From positions 12,593,913 through 12,657,912 of the forward strand of contig NC_061783.1 in NCBI RefSeq assembly GCF_022458985.1: a stretch of DNA of 64,000 nucleotides, given 5' to 3'. The DNA comes from Mugil cephalus (lineage: Eukaryota > Chordata > Actinopteri > Mugiliformes > Mugilidae). The notes beneath the pieces are model-generated. The model was not told where the DNA came from. It ran no database searches and was given only the letters and a program-made list of their open reading frames with translations. Each line of letters begins with the position of its first letter. Position 1 is the first letter of the stretch. This document shows, one piece after another, positions 15,514 to 30,500 of this stretch. Made by a program: the position numbers and the translations under genes.

Positions 15514-18500
15514 CAAAGCGCCCTAAGAACAAGAGCCTCAGGTTGAATAATCAGTGGTCCAGTCCTCTGACACACAGAGAGTCGAGGGGGGGTGAATGTT
15601 TATTATCAGTGAAGACATTTAGACACATGCTAACAATTAGATCACAGCCGCATTAAGGTCATATTCTAATTGTCAGTTTCGCACGCATTCACGAATCTGT
15701 CTTGCAGGTTGTTTAAAAATAAATTAAAGAAGTTCACAATTTGGCACAAACTGCTGGTGACACTAAATAGTTTTCACAGAGGTTTTAACTGATCTTTGGG
15801 CGTTGGTCACATTTGACCAGAGACTTTATAAGACAGCAATCTCATCTCATCTCATCTTCTAATACCGCTTATCCTCACTAGGTTTCTGGAGCCCATCCCA
15901 GCTGTCATTGGGCGAGAGGCGAGGTACAACCTGCCTTGGTGTCCAGTCTATCGCAGGGCTAACACAAAGGCAGACAACCAGTCACACTCACACTCACATC
16001 TATGGTCAATTTAGATTCACCGGAGTACCCAGAGAAAACCCACGCAGACACAGGGACGACGTGAAAACTCCACCCAGAAAGACCCGAGATAAACCACTTA
16101 AATAATCCTGAGCAGAAATCTGTTGAAATATATTACAGCAAAACAGAAAGACGCCAGGCCGACCGTGTTTTTGCATCGACACACACAAGACGTTCGTTAT
16201 TGACTGTTAGTTACACTTAATTGTAACTGATATACGGGTCACGTCCTGGAGAGCTGTACCCTTTCTTGTGCATGAGTACTGGTAGTTTGATACATGGAAG
16301 CCTTTTTTTTTTTCTTTTTGGGGGGAGAAATAAGGTAAAGAGTTGTTTTAACCAGATCTGACTGGTGATGCAGTTTTAATGTGTCCCAGCACTCACTGAA
16401 TTTGCAACTCCAAAAGAAAAAGAAATAAAACTTGTTCACAACCTAGTTCACAAATGGACTCCTTGACATGTGTGTTTTATTTAGGCTTAAATTTATGCAG
16501 GATTAAGAGAGTGGCCACTTTGAGAGAAAGACGGGTGCCCTCGCATGTTGTCCACTGTCTCTGTCTTTACTTACAGCTTCTGTTCCCCTGATAGAGGCGT
16601 GATCTTCTCTCAAAATAATGTTATTAAGATGGCTGCCGACTGGAAATACATGCCTCCAGGCTTTGGACTTTGATCTGGTATTTCTGTGAATTTATTCCCA
16701 TGTTGCCCATGACACTAAGCCGAAAGATGCTAAAATGCTCCAACAAAACAAGTTTTAATTTCATTCCTGATTTCTTACGTCACCTTTCTTGTATTCATTT
16801 GTCTCATCCTGCCTTCAGCGTTTCATTTCTCTCAATAATGCACCTTTAATTTGCTCGTCCTCTGCTGTATTTCCCCATAGGGAAAGGATTAACATATTAA
16901 TCAAATAATGAATCACAGATATCTGCTGGATTACAGGAAGGAGCAGGTGCTCTTAACAAACACACTGTAAGAAACGGTGTTGGCACATCAAGTCTATAAT
17001 GTGGGATGTTAAATTATTGTGTGCGGTTTGGACAAAGCCGTTCTGCTCGCGGTGAGAGCTGTAATTATGCGTGCCATTGTACAATAGATTTTGTTCATGC
17101 TTTAAAGACTAATTGTGTGTACGTGTATATTTGTGTGTGGGACCAGAGAGATTTGGTCCTACTTCTCTTGGCGGGTCTGCTCGGCTGTGGTTTCCATGGC
17201 GCACTCCAGCGAGCTCTGAAGTGAATGAAGCTGATTGGTTGTCTCCTTCAGCAGGAAGCGGGTCACAAACTGCTCCAGGTGGGTGGACTCCTGATAATCC
17301 TGTCAATCGAGGGCGAGGAGGAGGACAAGTTAGAGGAAGGGGAACGACAGAGGAGGGCTGCGCGAGGAGAGCTTTGACACATTTCATATGCCGGCTGAGA
17401 GTCACTCAACGGCCAGATCTCCTCGGCTAATTAAAATCTACCCACAATATTATTCATTTAGAAAAACTGCACAACCCTGCTGCTGGAAAAGAGAAAGGAA
17501 AAGATGTCAAACCTCTGGTTCTTACACTCTCTGATCTGTTAAAATCCACTCTCTCAGTAGTGTTTAATCAATCACCGCAGGTTCAGTGCTAGAGTACAAT
17601 TTAACACAAGCAAAACTAAGCAAGTGGGTGTGAGTCCATTTACTTTTGATGAACTTAAACTGAAGGATTTATTTCCTTTATCAATTAAGACTTCATAGAT
17701 GATAACTAATCATAATGATAACTAATGATAAATTGACTTTGATAAAGCTTCCTGGTAGTGGACAGAATATAAAACTTGCGTTAATAATGCATCTTCTTCT
17801 CATTGAGATACAGCATTAAACTGCTGAATAAACTAATTTCATCTTGTTTTTCAGGGTCAAACATACAGTTGTAATGGTCTGACTGAATGCACTCAAGGTA
17901 AATGGAAACATGTACGCACATTTACCTTGTGATAAAACAGGCAGCTCTATTAATCAGATTGAATTCATATGATGAAATAACCACATCTCTGATTATTTCT
18001 GAGTTCAATCGGAGGCTGAGCTGAACCCACACACATTATCAGACAAACTCCACGCCCCTTTTGTTGCCAACTATTTTTGGCCGGCACAACAAGCTGCGAA
18101 CATGACATTTGCCAATGTTAGTGCTCATACAGAATTGTTGAATCTTCTCCACCTGATGAATCCTAATCTAAAATTTTTTGAGGGGGTGTTTTGGTTTTCA
18201 CCAACTCATAAGAACGGTGAGATAGTTTCACTGTGTTCACTAAAAGACCAGTCGGGACCAGTCGACGTTGGCCCCTCTACCGTATCATTTTTCATCGCCA
18301 CTTACAACTGTGTATTATGATGTTTTCCTTCATTTTTCAGTTATTAAATCTTCTAATGTAATTTGTTTTCCTTTTTTTAGGATTAACCACTCAACAGTGA
18401 GTCAGACTATTATTATGTAAATTATGTATTAGTTGTCTTATTCACATTTCTCTGATTTGCATACTATAGTATCCATAACTGCTGGGTCAAACTCAGACAA

Positions 18501-21500
18501 AGCAGCCACCGCTGATTCTGGAGCAGAAGAGCATGAAGGTTTATTCTTTCATTATATATTTCATTTTGTAAACATTAAATACTAATTTTCGTGGAAAAAC
18601 TGACGAATAATAATAATCTAGTCTTGGAATACACAAAATCTAAATGGGCTTCTCAGTGCCATAGCTCTAGGCAGACAGTTTCACTTTACCATTGTATGTG
18701 GTCGGCAAGCTCTTTTGAGTAAAGTGACCCCTAAAATATTAAAACCATCCCAAAGTCAGTACAATAATTAAATGTCTTTTTACTTAAAAACTGCTCATAA
18801 TTACTGAGTAGAACTTAAATAATACCACTCAATGCAGCCTCGTAACTGAGTGGGTGCTTTACTGGGGCACTGTCAACAGAGATAATATGCTTGAAACATA
18901 AAGACCGCTGCAGATAACCTCCAAATTAGTAACGTTCAATTAGCTTCACTAGGAATCGTTGCTCTACAATGAACTGGTGACTTATCCACAGTGTCTCACC
19001 GCCTCTCACCCAGTGACAACTAGGCTCTGATGTCCTGGGTCTCTGCTCTGCTGCTCCTTCTCCTGGTCTTAAGTTGTTTCTGGTGTCCAGATTTGAGTTT
19101 TTTGGGGGTCATCATCTTAATTGATCTTCCTCTCTGACTGCTGGAGTTCGCTTGCTCGCGCTAACTTAATTCACATGAGGAAGAACGAACTGCGGACCAA
19201 ACAATTTTTAAGAAGGGGCCAAGGGGGTTATTGAAATTATTAAAATTAAATATTGTGTGACTTCGTGGCTTTGTTTTAGCTCAGATTCATTAGTGCATAT
19301 AAATATTAGTTGAGTTTATGTATAATAATTAGAAAGAAAAGACCACAAAGGTAAAACCATAACCTAAAAGATAGTAAAACGAATGAGTGAAACTGTAGAG
19401 CCAGCTGATAATTGTGACGGTTTCGCTTTTTCTATTCCAGTGCTCCTCTCTAGCTCCCTCATTATTCTGCATCTATTTTCAACAGGTGTAATCTTCAGAA
19501 GATGACATGTTTACATTTCTGCTTTTAAAATATCTCAGAAATAACATCAAATATGTCAATCAAATATGTCAGTCATCAGCACCTTGTCATTCTGGGAGCC
19601 TATGGTACATCTATTTTTGGCTCGTTGTGTTTGTTGAGAAAGCTGATGGGAAAAATAATAATAATAAAAATGTCAAACTCGATGACATTTTAGAGTGATG
19701 TCATGTGCTTTGCCCAGAACGGAGCAGGAGGGCTTAGTGTTTTTTTGTTTTGTTTCGTTTTTTTTTTTTTTTTTAGGATCTAATCAAAGGGGAGTGAAGG
19801 ATGCTTGGCACAGAAGAGTTTGCAGTTTGCTCACTGCACCTGCTCCCACAGTTGTGAGCACAAAGACTGTTTGTACACTCGACTAACAATGAGGGGTTTG
19901 AAGGCAAACGCTAAGTTAGATTTCAGAATGACTAATGCATGAATGGGTAAGTGTGTGTGTGTTTGTGTGCGGCACAAGAAGGGGAGCAGAGAGGAAATGG
20001 ATTTCAGCCTTTCTGTTGATCAGTAATTATTGTATTTTCAAAAGATTATGTTATTTTAAAAGCTAGACACACGCGTGTGATAACTGAAGTGCGTGGAGTG
20101 AAAATACTCTGTGGGAGAGTGTTAGAAATTAACTCTCGCAGCTTTCCTATTTGTCCTCATGACCACACATCTGGAAGGAGTTTGAACAGCTACACCTGTA
20201 GCTCCTGAAGTATAAAGACGGCACGACACAAAATCTCAGATTTCTACAGTGTTTTCAAAAGGTCTTCTTAAGTTTATTATTTGACTGTGGGTTCATGAGC
20301 ACAAACACCTGCACACGCTTGTGAATTCACTCAGTGAGAGTGAGTCATGACAAAACTGGTAAAGGTCAGTCTCCTGCGATCTGAGCATAGATTACCTCCT
20401 GTGGTCTGTACTGTGTGTGTGTGAGTGTGTGTGTGTGTGTCCTTCACTCCAATCTACAGCAATTTTAAAAAAAGCTCAAGGTCTGACTGATTTTTTTTGC
20501 CTTTTCTGCCTTTCCCTTGATCTTTTATTGTGAGTTGTACAAAAGGTCAGATGGGTGTTTTGTTGGAAGCAATGCTTTGTAGTTTTCTGCTGTTTCCTAC
20601 ATCAGGCTCTGAGCCAGCACTGCTGATAAAAATTACACCATTTAAACATTGATCCCAAGCTTGCCCCGCAATCACACCTTACCCTGCTTCTGTGACAAAT
20701 GCCTTGACCTTAACGGTTTTTAAATCCTGATTGGAAATCGTTAACAACTACTGTCAAAAATAAGCTGATTGAAATGTGAAGTGACCAGCATCTGATGTTT
20801 AGATGAGTTCAGTTGCTGGGTTGAAGGTGGCGGTCGGTCCGAGTAATTTCACAAAAACTAGGAACTAGGAAGTATAGACTCTCCTCTAATGGTCACACAA
20901 TATAATGCGACGCAGGGATTAGCCTAAGAGCTAAACCATGCTGAACACAGCTTTGACCCATGAGAGTGACGTTGTGACTGCACCATCAGTCTTGAGTTTT
21001 TTGAATTTTCTAGAGGACACACAAAACCAATTTCATGGCCAAAAGCTTGCACTTGAACACATCGCAAACACTACAGCCAACATCTACCTGGCACATATGT
21101 TCTGCGTAAAAGTAAGCAACCCCCCCAGGAAACTGGGAGAAGGCGACAGCATTTTAGGCTAGGAAGCCAGGAAAAGTTACAAAACATTGCACATTGTGAA
21201 TCGTGCCGATAAGCTGGTCTCTACAGTTTATTCATTCAAATATTGTTCAGATTTGATGAAGATTTCAAACGAGAAAAGATTTTGTTGTGTTTACTTTCAT
21301 CACATTCTTTCTTCTTCCTTTGTTCCGTTTCCCTGAACTGACCAACGAATCAGAGAGAGCTCTGTAGTACAAGTAAATATGCAAATGAAGATGGAAGATG
21401 TTTTTTTCTTTGGATGTGAGCACTGAACAAAGCGTGACTGAGATCAGACACAGATTCTTACTTCTTCTTGGAGCGGCTGGTATTTGTAAAATATTTGTAG

Positions 21501-24500
21501 TAGGTTACGTAACTATAACATTAACTTCCACTTAAAAGAACGAGTTACTTAGATTTAGACATTTTTATTTTTGCAAGTATTTCTGAACAGGATGCTGAGA
21601 CACGCTACTGTTGTTAAGTAGCCTTTGCCCTCACTCTCAGTCGCTTCCTTTGAAATCCTACTAAATGCAAGTGAGAGCTGTATCTGACACTTGTTTTGTA
21701 GCCTGTTTCCCTCAGTCACCAGGTTACTCTTGAGATGTGACGGACCAATCATTGCTATAACGTAATATTTATTAGATTGTCACGAGCCATATGCAACGTA
21801 ATTTCGTTCTGTATGCACCCGTGTATACAAAATGACAATAAAGTTAGTCTAAGTCTAAGTATTGTTCCTGCTGAACCAGTTTAATACTTTGTATAATACT
21901 AAAAATTTATTTTTTTCCTTTGGCAAGGGTGTAAAAGTAACATTCATAAATAGTATGTAACCTTCACAGCAACAGCTTTAAATATTTAGTGTGAACTACA
22001 TTTTTCATTTAGTCGTGTGGAAATTACTTACATAACAGCTCAAGGTTGAACTATCAGTGTAAATTAAGTCTTAATCATCCAAATACAGTTTTATTACCCT
22101 AAATTAAATGTTTTGTTGAGCCTAGGTATGAGTGTGAACTAAAACCCTGGATGTCTCTAATGAGATATGTATATCTGGCTCTGAATTAGATGCACCGTCT
22201 TGTTCCAGCTCCCCCGCACATGTGCATGGGAATTTGATATGTGCGCACCAGAGCCCACACATAAATTAGGTTGTGTGCGCACACATACACACTTGTCATC
22301 TTTCAGCGACAAGAAAAAAAAAAGAAAAAAAGAACACCTTCTACCACGCACACACATGCATCGGGCCCCCTCACATACATCCACAGCCAGAGACCACCCA
22401 CTCAAATACATATGCACCTCAACGGAGACGGCTTAGCTTTAGCCTGTGACTAACGCAGCATCTGTTCTCCTCCTCGTTCAGCCAATAGCCAATAAAAGAG
22501 AAATGCGGTGCGTCATGCAATTCTGACTTAGTTTCGTGGTGTGACTCATTTTTCAGGTCAAACTAATCTTTCCCGGTGTCACGGGCACTTCATAGAAAGG
22601 AAAATATAAGATTCCAAAAGGGCTCCTGGGATGAAATCAGCGGTGTGATATCCTGTCTCTGTTTTAGTGTGGTAGTGGTGTGGTGTAGTAATTGAAGTTG
22701 AAAGTTATTGCCAATTCTATCCAATTTGTGCAGAGTAATTTGTTTTTCATTCGAGCTTTCATTTAGAGTGTCTGTAGGAGAGAAGTGAAGTGTTTCGAGA
22801 GTATGGCTGAGGCGGCACTGGGAGCCCTGTTTTTCCTGTAAAATATGACTCAAAGCTTTTAAAAGTCAAGTGCAAAGTGTATAATCTTTTTTTTTTTTTT
22901 TTTTTCTTTTTTCAACTGACAAAGATACATGTACGCACAGCTCCTGTTGTTTCCTCTGTTTCATCTCCTGCTCTCAACTATTCTCTTGGAGAACAGAAAA
23001 TGATCTGAGGTGCAATTTCATTTTTTTTCTCACCTCAGATCACCACTTGAGTCCTAGGAAAGGTGATCTAAAGTACCAGCATGTTTCTGATTCCTTGTAG
23101 GAATGAATTTCAGCCTCATGCTGTTCACTACGGTGCTCCTTCTGGTCTGTAATGTTTTTTAAAAAAGCGCTTTTATCTTGAAGTAAAACATATTTTGCCG
23201 ACCTGAATTAATTTACCCCTTCATTATTTTGTCATGACTCATGTTTTCTCAATAAATCCGTTGAAATTAATCATGGTTTGATTCCATTTTGCCTTAAAAT
23301 CTCCCCCCTCTGCCGTCCTTATCCTCTCATCAAGCGCCCACACATTTTCTGAACCCAAATCATTATCTGTCATTATCATGCAACTGTGTCCCAGTGTTTG
23401 AGGCGTTGAAGTCGTGTGTCTTAATTCGTTACCTCTCTGTATGTTAACACTACAACTGACAAGTGAATGGCTCAACTCCCACACACTGGTCAAGAAGAGT
23501 GCAGATATGAGGGCCGATTATAGCGTCGCAGCATGCGCCAGATAAGATGCTACAGACAAAGGCGCAGTGCTTCAAAGGAAAAGAGGCTCTCCCTGCAGAT
23601 CTAAAAAGCCACCTCTCTATCTTCCCCATCCACATCCTTTGCCTGCTTCTCTTTATCATTTCTCCCCGGAGTCTTTCTGCTATCATCTAAGATAATTTAC
23701 TCCCATCTCTGTGTGTTTGCCTTTCTCTCCTTTGCCACCCTGATCCTCCTCCTTCTCCTTCTCCGATTACGCAAAAGGTACTCGGCTTCAGACAGCTCTA
23801 CAGTAAGATCAAGAGGACACAATACATAATGATCAAAAGCGACGTTTGTTTGGTAGCGTAGCCACATTTAATGTGGCGCCTATGTTAGCTGCGGGTCCAA
23901 AAAGAATAACGTGTTTTTATTTCTGAGGGTTAATTAATGGCATAAATGAGCTGTGACTTGTCCCGTTTGGCTCTGTAGTGGAAATGTGACTAATGGGAGA
24001 TCTGAGGAAACCAGCTGGGCAGCAGAGGAACCTGCTGGCAGAGATTTACAGCAAGAAGCTGAGTAAATCAGACATGACTTGTTATTGTAATTAACCCAAG
24101 TGACATACTTTTCCACAAATGTCACACCAACCCAGGATCTTCACAGGTTTGTTTTACTAAATAGATTTTTGGACATGATGGCCTCTTCTTTATTATATAT
24201 ATTTATGGCAAAACTGCGTGTTCTCGTTCCACTATTTCCAAATGAGACATTAACATTTACACAGCCGCAATCAACATATTCATCTTCGGTCATCTTACCT
24301 TCTTCGTTTTGTCCATCGCCTTCAATATGGACATATTCAGGTCTTCCAAGGCACCAAGGACATTCTCGTATTCACCAAGGTGCTGGGAGAAGTAGTCTTC
24401 ACAGCACAGCAGCCACAAACACAGAAAGAAGGAAGAACGTTTTGTGAGTTAAGCGACCAGGACAGGGCTGTAGGTGTTTTGTTGAAGCAGCTCTAGTGTG

Positions 24501-27500
24501 ACATCTCAGTCACACAGCCTTTAGCGGTTTAGCAGAACATGTGACCACATCTAAAAGTTTTTTTTTTTTTTTGCTTGGGTGAAGGTTTAACTTACCACAG
24601 AGTTCATCCGTGTCCACATTGCTGCAATACAGAAAAAAATATTCAGTTAAGAAGAATTCCCCAAAAACTCACATCTTATATAACACGTGCAAAAAAAATC
24701 TGTGAATGTGGCAAATGAAGGCGGGTAAAATGTGTAATAGACGATTGAATAATTTAGCACACTTCAGAGGAGACTCCCTTTTGATAAATGTTCGTGCATG
24801 AGTGTGTTGTGCGGAGGTCCGATTGTGTGTGTTCAATACATGTGTCAGGACAGAAAGAGAAAAAGAAAGAAAAGAATATAGGAAGTCGGACCTCGAGACA
24901 TCGCATCATCTTCACAGCTAGCATTAATGGGCACAAAAAACACATTTTGTCTGTTGTTACAGTGACGGTGTTGGGGGTATTTCACTGGTTTCAGCTCTAT
25001 ACCACAGAGGCTGTAGCTGCTGCTCACAGGTGGGGAAAGTGCTACAGCTAATCAACTAGTCCACCCAGGAGGAAACACAAAAAAACAGACGCTAAACTGA
25101 GGATCAGACCGAGAAACTCTTTATTTTTTACATCTCAATACATTTTTACTCCCAAAAATAAGTTTGAATAAGGCCTCACCTGCACATTTAACTAATTGCA
25201 TCTGCACAATACATGCAGCGCATTTGTGTTTAAATTTGAAGCACTGAATGAACTTTCAGTGTCTGACATCAACCTGAGCTGGTTCACCAGCTTGTCAGAC
25301 AAAACCTTACAGCTCTGTGACTCATTCTTTAATCAATACAGGATTCAGTTTCAGACTTCCAAATTACTTCCTAACAACAAGCCATCTGCCTCCTTCTGTA
25401 TTCATTTTACAGGGAGCAAGTGTTTGTCGGCGGTTAAACACAGAGCTATTTTCACTTACTAAATACACAAAACGAACCACAGCAGCTAAGAATAAAATCA
25501 TTATTCTGTATCAGTTTATCAGTTTATTCTATAACAGCAGGGTCGAATTCACAAAAGCAAATCAGAGACAAGCTCTTATACTCTGTTCATTGTTTTCCGT
25601 ACATTTTACCCAAACTGTCATACACCAATCAGGCATAACATCATGACTGCCTTTCTAATATTGTGTATTTCGCCTAGGATGCTGAGGGGAGGGGCCTCTG
25701 TGGATCAGGCTTGTTCCAGTTCATCCCACAGATCCTTGATCAGTTTGGGATCTAGTCAATTTGGAGGCCAGGTCAACACCTTGGGCTATTTTTCATGTTT
25801 TCTGAGTCATTCCTAAACCACTTTTGTGCATGTGTCAGGCTGCATCCTGCTGGGGATGGCCGCTGTCATCAAAGCGTGTCATTGCTATGGGGTGAATGAA
25901 TGAATGCCAGTTCCAAAAGTTTCCCAGCAGGACACTGAATCGTGACAAGTGGGTCAATGTTATTCACTCCTCCTGTCAGTGGTTTTAATGTTGTGGCTGA
26001 TTGGTGTGTGTATATATGTTTAATCTCAGGTAAGAATTAATTTAGTGTGACACCGTGCATTTTCATGACATCTTCATGACGTAATCTGTCTTAGCCTGAG
26101 CAAACAGAAAATCATCTCACGTTGCATCAGATTTTATTCACACACACAGTCAGAGGCAGCTTAAACTTTCCCACAGAAAAACCCTCATTGAGCTCTCTGT
26201 GACATTCTGCAGCCTGCTCAGTTTTTAATTTAACTAGTAAACACTTGTGACAACTGTTTCAGTGAAACAAAAGTATAGACCGTTATCACTGGCCTCTGCT
26301 TACATTATAATTAAAGAGTATATTTAATGTATGAACCTGATTTAGACAGCAAATCATAGTTATTTGAAAGGATGATATTAGGCGCTGTGTAAATATATAT
26401 ATGTATATGTATGTATATGTACATATATATACACATACACTGATTGTTCACTTTAAGCAGACGTCAACGTTTAAGGGCCAAAAACTGCAGTTTCTCAAAC
26501 GGCCACTTGAGGCCTCTTCCAAAACGCCAGAGGCCCCAGAAGCCCCAATTTTAAAAGTAAACATGCTGACAAAAGATAATATTGGTCCCTGCAGCTGATT
26601 TCTTCCTACAAGATCGCCGTCAGGGGGTGAATTTTTATATAACTCAACCTAACTGTAAATTTTATGAGGGCTTAAATGTATTCATAACATGCACATGTGG
26701 CCACTTTAAGTGACATATGCATTGACGATTGCCAATCTAGGCATCTCATGACCATCTCTTTGACCATTTATGTATTATCCAGGCTTGAGACACTGCTAAG
26801 AAGACATCACAATTAGCTCAACAACTCTTCGGGAATCTCATGGATGACCTCCAGGAGGGTGCATCCATCTTTATATACAGCCCATGCTTAAGATCTGTAA
26901 TTCTTCAGGGGCAACATGTAAAATATTTAGCCAGGTATAAGTATGAACAGCGCTATCTCTGGACACAGAGGTGCACTATAGGAAAGATGTTCATTGGTGC
27001 CCTCTGTTTATATACACGCTCATATATCTCACCTGTATCTATGTTGGAGTCTGTACTGAGGACCAGGTCATTCATAAAATGTGGGTCATGCTAAAATATA
27101 CACTGCTGCCCATTAAGTTGGAAGGATTCTGTTTTCACACACATTCCTCTTTTTATTCTCATTTACACAAACACATTGTCAAAATCATTTCATGAGAAGA
27201 GGTAAATATTATCCCAATTTATAGGCAACGGTGTATGTAGAAGGCAGATTGACAGGACTTAGACAGACCCTAATTAAAATCAACTCCGACAAAAACCATG
27301 TCACTTAAAAATCACTGAAATAGACGCAACACAACACTCTGCTTGCATCAGCGCTGCGCCGCTGTTGTGTAACTATAACTAGCTGCTATTTTTATGTGTT
27401 TTGTGGCTCACTCTGTGTTTAGACGGAGCACAGTGGTGACGACAACATCTGGATTCACAGCGACGCAAACAAATAATAACATTAATTCCAGATCACTGTT

Positions 27501-30500
27501 TCTTATTTCCTCGTTGCTGGACTCGCTGACTGTGCGGCTGGAAACGAGGACACACCTGCGCACATGCGGTATTTTGTGCAGGCTGGTGATGATTTATGCA
27601 AGCATCGATCGCAACACAATGTCGGCTTGAAACATCATTAACCTGGTTTTCCATTTCCACTCAGTGCTCCGAACAAATGGGCAGAAGTGCCCTACAGTTT
27701 GCCTGTGATCTCTTCCCGGCGTCAGGCATGAACAGTGTCCCTTTCTATTTCCCCTTTGATTCCTCTCCAGCTGGTGGTCTTTGCCAAAAACCCACCCTGA
27801 GTATCAAAGAGAGTCTTACAAACTGCCTGCAGCACAAAGCCGAAGGAGGGTGAGTAGCAGTCGATGCTGTTCGATAAGCACGCTTGCTTAGCAGCGTGCA
27901 GCTGGTCCCAGCAGAAATACAGATTTGGCCAAGACCCCGTCTCCAAACCGTAAATGCATGTGTGCGATTACGGCAGCAGCGCTGAATCGCTGAATTTCTG
28001 ATTGTTGACGAAAAGTGTTTCAAACATCTTGAAAAACAGCCTTGTGAGGCGAGCAGAGAACTCAAGAAATGGGTTTAAAAAGGGTAAAAAAGATCATGAA
28101 ATGATCGAGAGTAGTGTTTAAAACAGAATTTGAACGCGGCATCTTTAGTTTATTAGGTGCATCCATCTAAAGTAGGAGTGTAACACAAACCTGCCCTCAT
28201 CTAGTAGATACTGGGATGAATTAAAACAAAACTTGTCTCTGCTTCCTGGAGGTGTTATTAAACCCAGTATTCAAAAATAACTTTGTAAGGCATGTAATGG
28301 TTGTACAGGCACACGGCGAAGCAACCACTTTCCACACAAAAATCTCACATCTCACCTTTCTTCCATCACACATATTGTCCTCAAAGGGGAGAAAAATAAA
28401 TAAATAAAATGAAACGAGGCGGTTCATTGACTCACTCTGTGTTGTGCGTATCAATTGTGTGGAAGAGCTCCTTCAGTTCCTCGGCTGTCAGGACTCCATC
28501 AGAGAAGTAGGATTTGAATTCATCAAAAGACAGCTTCCCATCATCTGTGGGCAAAACAAAACAAACAACAAATCTTCTCAATACACTGTCAGAACACTCT
28601 TTGTGGGAACCCTTGGGTGAATTTTGGTCTCAATCAAATATCCTTACAGGAAGAACAAGAAACAAAGCATGTGTTACGCTATCATTTGATAATAATCTCG
28701 AACATATTTTTTTTTCTTTGGGGTTCTAGAGTTCAGAGTAGAGTAGAAGCGGCATGAAATATTCATGAAATGAAAATAAACGAGTCCCCCCGAACTGAAC
28801 GTCCTCCGGCGAAACCAAGTCAGCAAACCACTGACAACTTGTTCTTCACGCAGCTCTGCCTCCGGCAGCGTCTTTCTGTTCCTGTGACACGACCAATATT
28901 TAACTCTTCACCGCTGACCTGCCAACAACACGCTCACACTGATTCTCCGCATGAACGTCGCGGCACATTTTGGAGAAGGCCCAAAACGCAGAGGTATATG
29001 GCATTCAATTGAGCATTAAGTGGCTCGCCGTCGATGAGCTCAGACATAAGCCTGGAACAAGCTTGACACATAAGCGCCTCTGTTTATATGACACTAAAAA
29101 CAAACATGTGGGATGTGTTCTTCTTTTGCTGCATGACGAGGCCTCAAATCCACCGTAACGTGGGGCGGGTATTAAATAAAAGATCAAGCGTCTCATGCAA
29201 CAGCTTTGATTAGCTATTTTTGGCCTTTTACCGTATATTGAGCTCAGATTTTTGATTACAAGCAGCAAGAAAAAGAAGAAGTGTGTAACTGTGTGTTGAT
29301 ATGTCTTATTCCAACTTTCTCTTACCTTGTAAATAGTTAATAAAAGAAGAACAAGGAGAAGGCGCGTTAATGGAAAACAAAGAAATTGTGCCACATTTGC
29401 TTTTTACAGCATTTCTAATTTATATGAAGAGAAATGATGTGCTTCCTCTGCTTGGGGAGCTGTAAGCCATCACTGCTCACGACTCTTACTATTAAAGTGT
29501 GCCTTACACTTGTGCTTGCATTTTGCTGCATTGCATTTCAAGTAGTAGCACAGACATTTGGACTGAATAGATTCAGTGTATTGAGTTTCGAGTGGAAGCT
29601 ACAGATGCTCCGAATAGAAGTCTTAAGTCCCCACCAGTCATTTAAGGCTGCAGAAGTCACTTGGATGAGCAAACGTACGTCCAACAAATCTAGTTGCCTT
29701 TGTTTTAGCTTTGTTATTTGAATATAACACGACCTAAACAACCGAGAACCTTCACAAACAGATTCAGCTGAGGTTTCCTGCCTTTCTGATTTGTCGTATT
29801 TTGTACAGTCATCGTGTATTAGCTGAAATAAAAGCATCATTCGACCTCCGAGTCATCTACCGTGGACTGCCGTGATAAAAGCATCTACAAACAGTACACA
29901 TTTTTTGATGTTTCCCTTCATTAGCGGCCTGACGCTAACCCTCAGTGGGCATGGTCAGTTTCCTGTTCCCATGGAAACTGAAGGAGCATCGACAGAGAGT
30001 CATGATCAGAATTTCATTGAGAAATTGCGTCTGTTTCCGCACACGAGAGCTGTGGGGTTGGGGAGATGTTGGAGACAGATGAGGGTGTGTGAGTCTGAGG
30101 TGAATGGCGTGGCACGACGCTCACCGTTTTTATCGGCCCTCCGTAAAATCTGTAACGAGAAAGGGGGAAAAATGAGATGTCAGTAAAAGATCATCAAAGT
30201 TAAAATGTGTGTTTGTGCGTCTGTGTGTGTTCGTGTGTGTTGGGGGGGGGAATCATTGATCACGCTTGCAAAAGCAGTGAGTCATTAAATTATTGATGGT
30301 GCTGTCCCAGAGTCCAGAGGAGATGAAAGGCTGAGTGGCAATGACCAGATCAGCTTTAAAAGGCTCCTCAAAATAGCACCACTTTTTTTCTAATCATAGT
30401 TTTACGTTTAGATGAAGAAGCTGATCAGGCATCACTACGGATTAATGCACATGTGCGAACTACGAAAATCGTTTCATTTGTGGAGGACTGCAGCTTTATA

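Noticed and set aside
15155-15532. 125-codon minus-strand frame
   Set aside because: Much of it is a VCVCVC run from the (CA)n microsatellite; there are no domains or splice partners.
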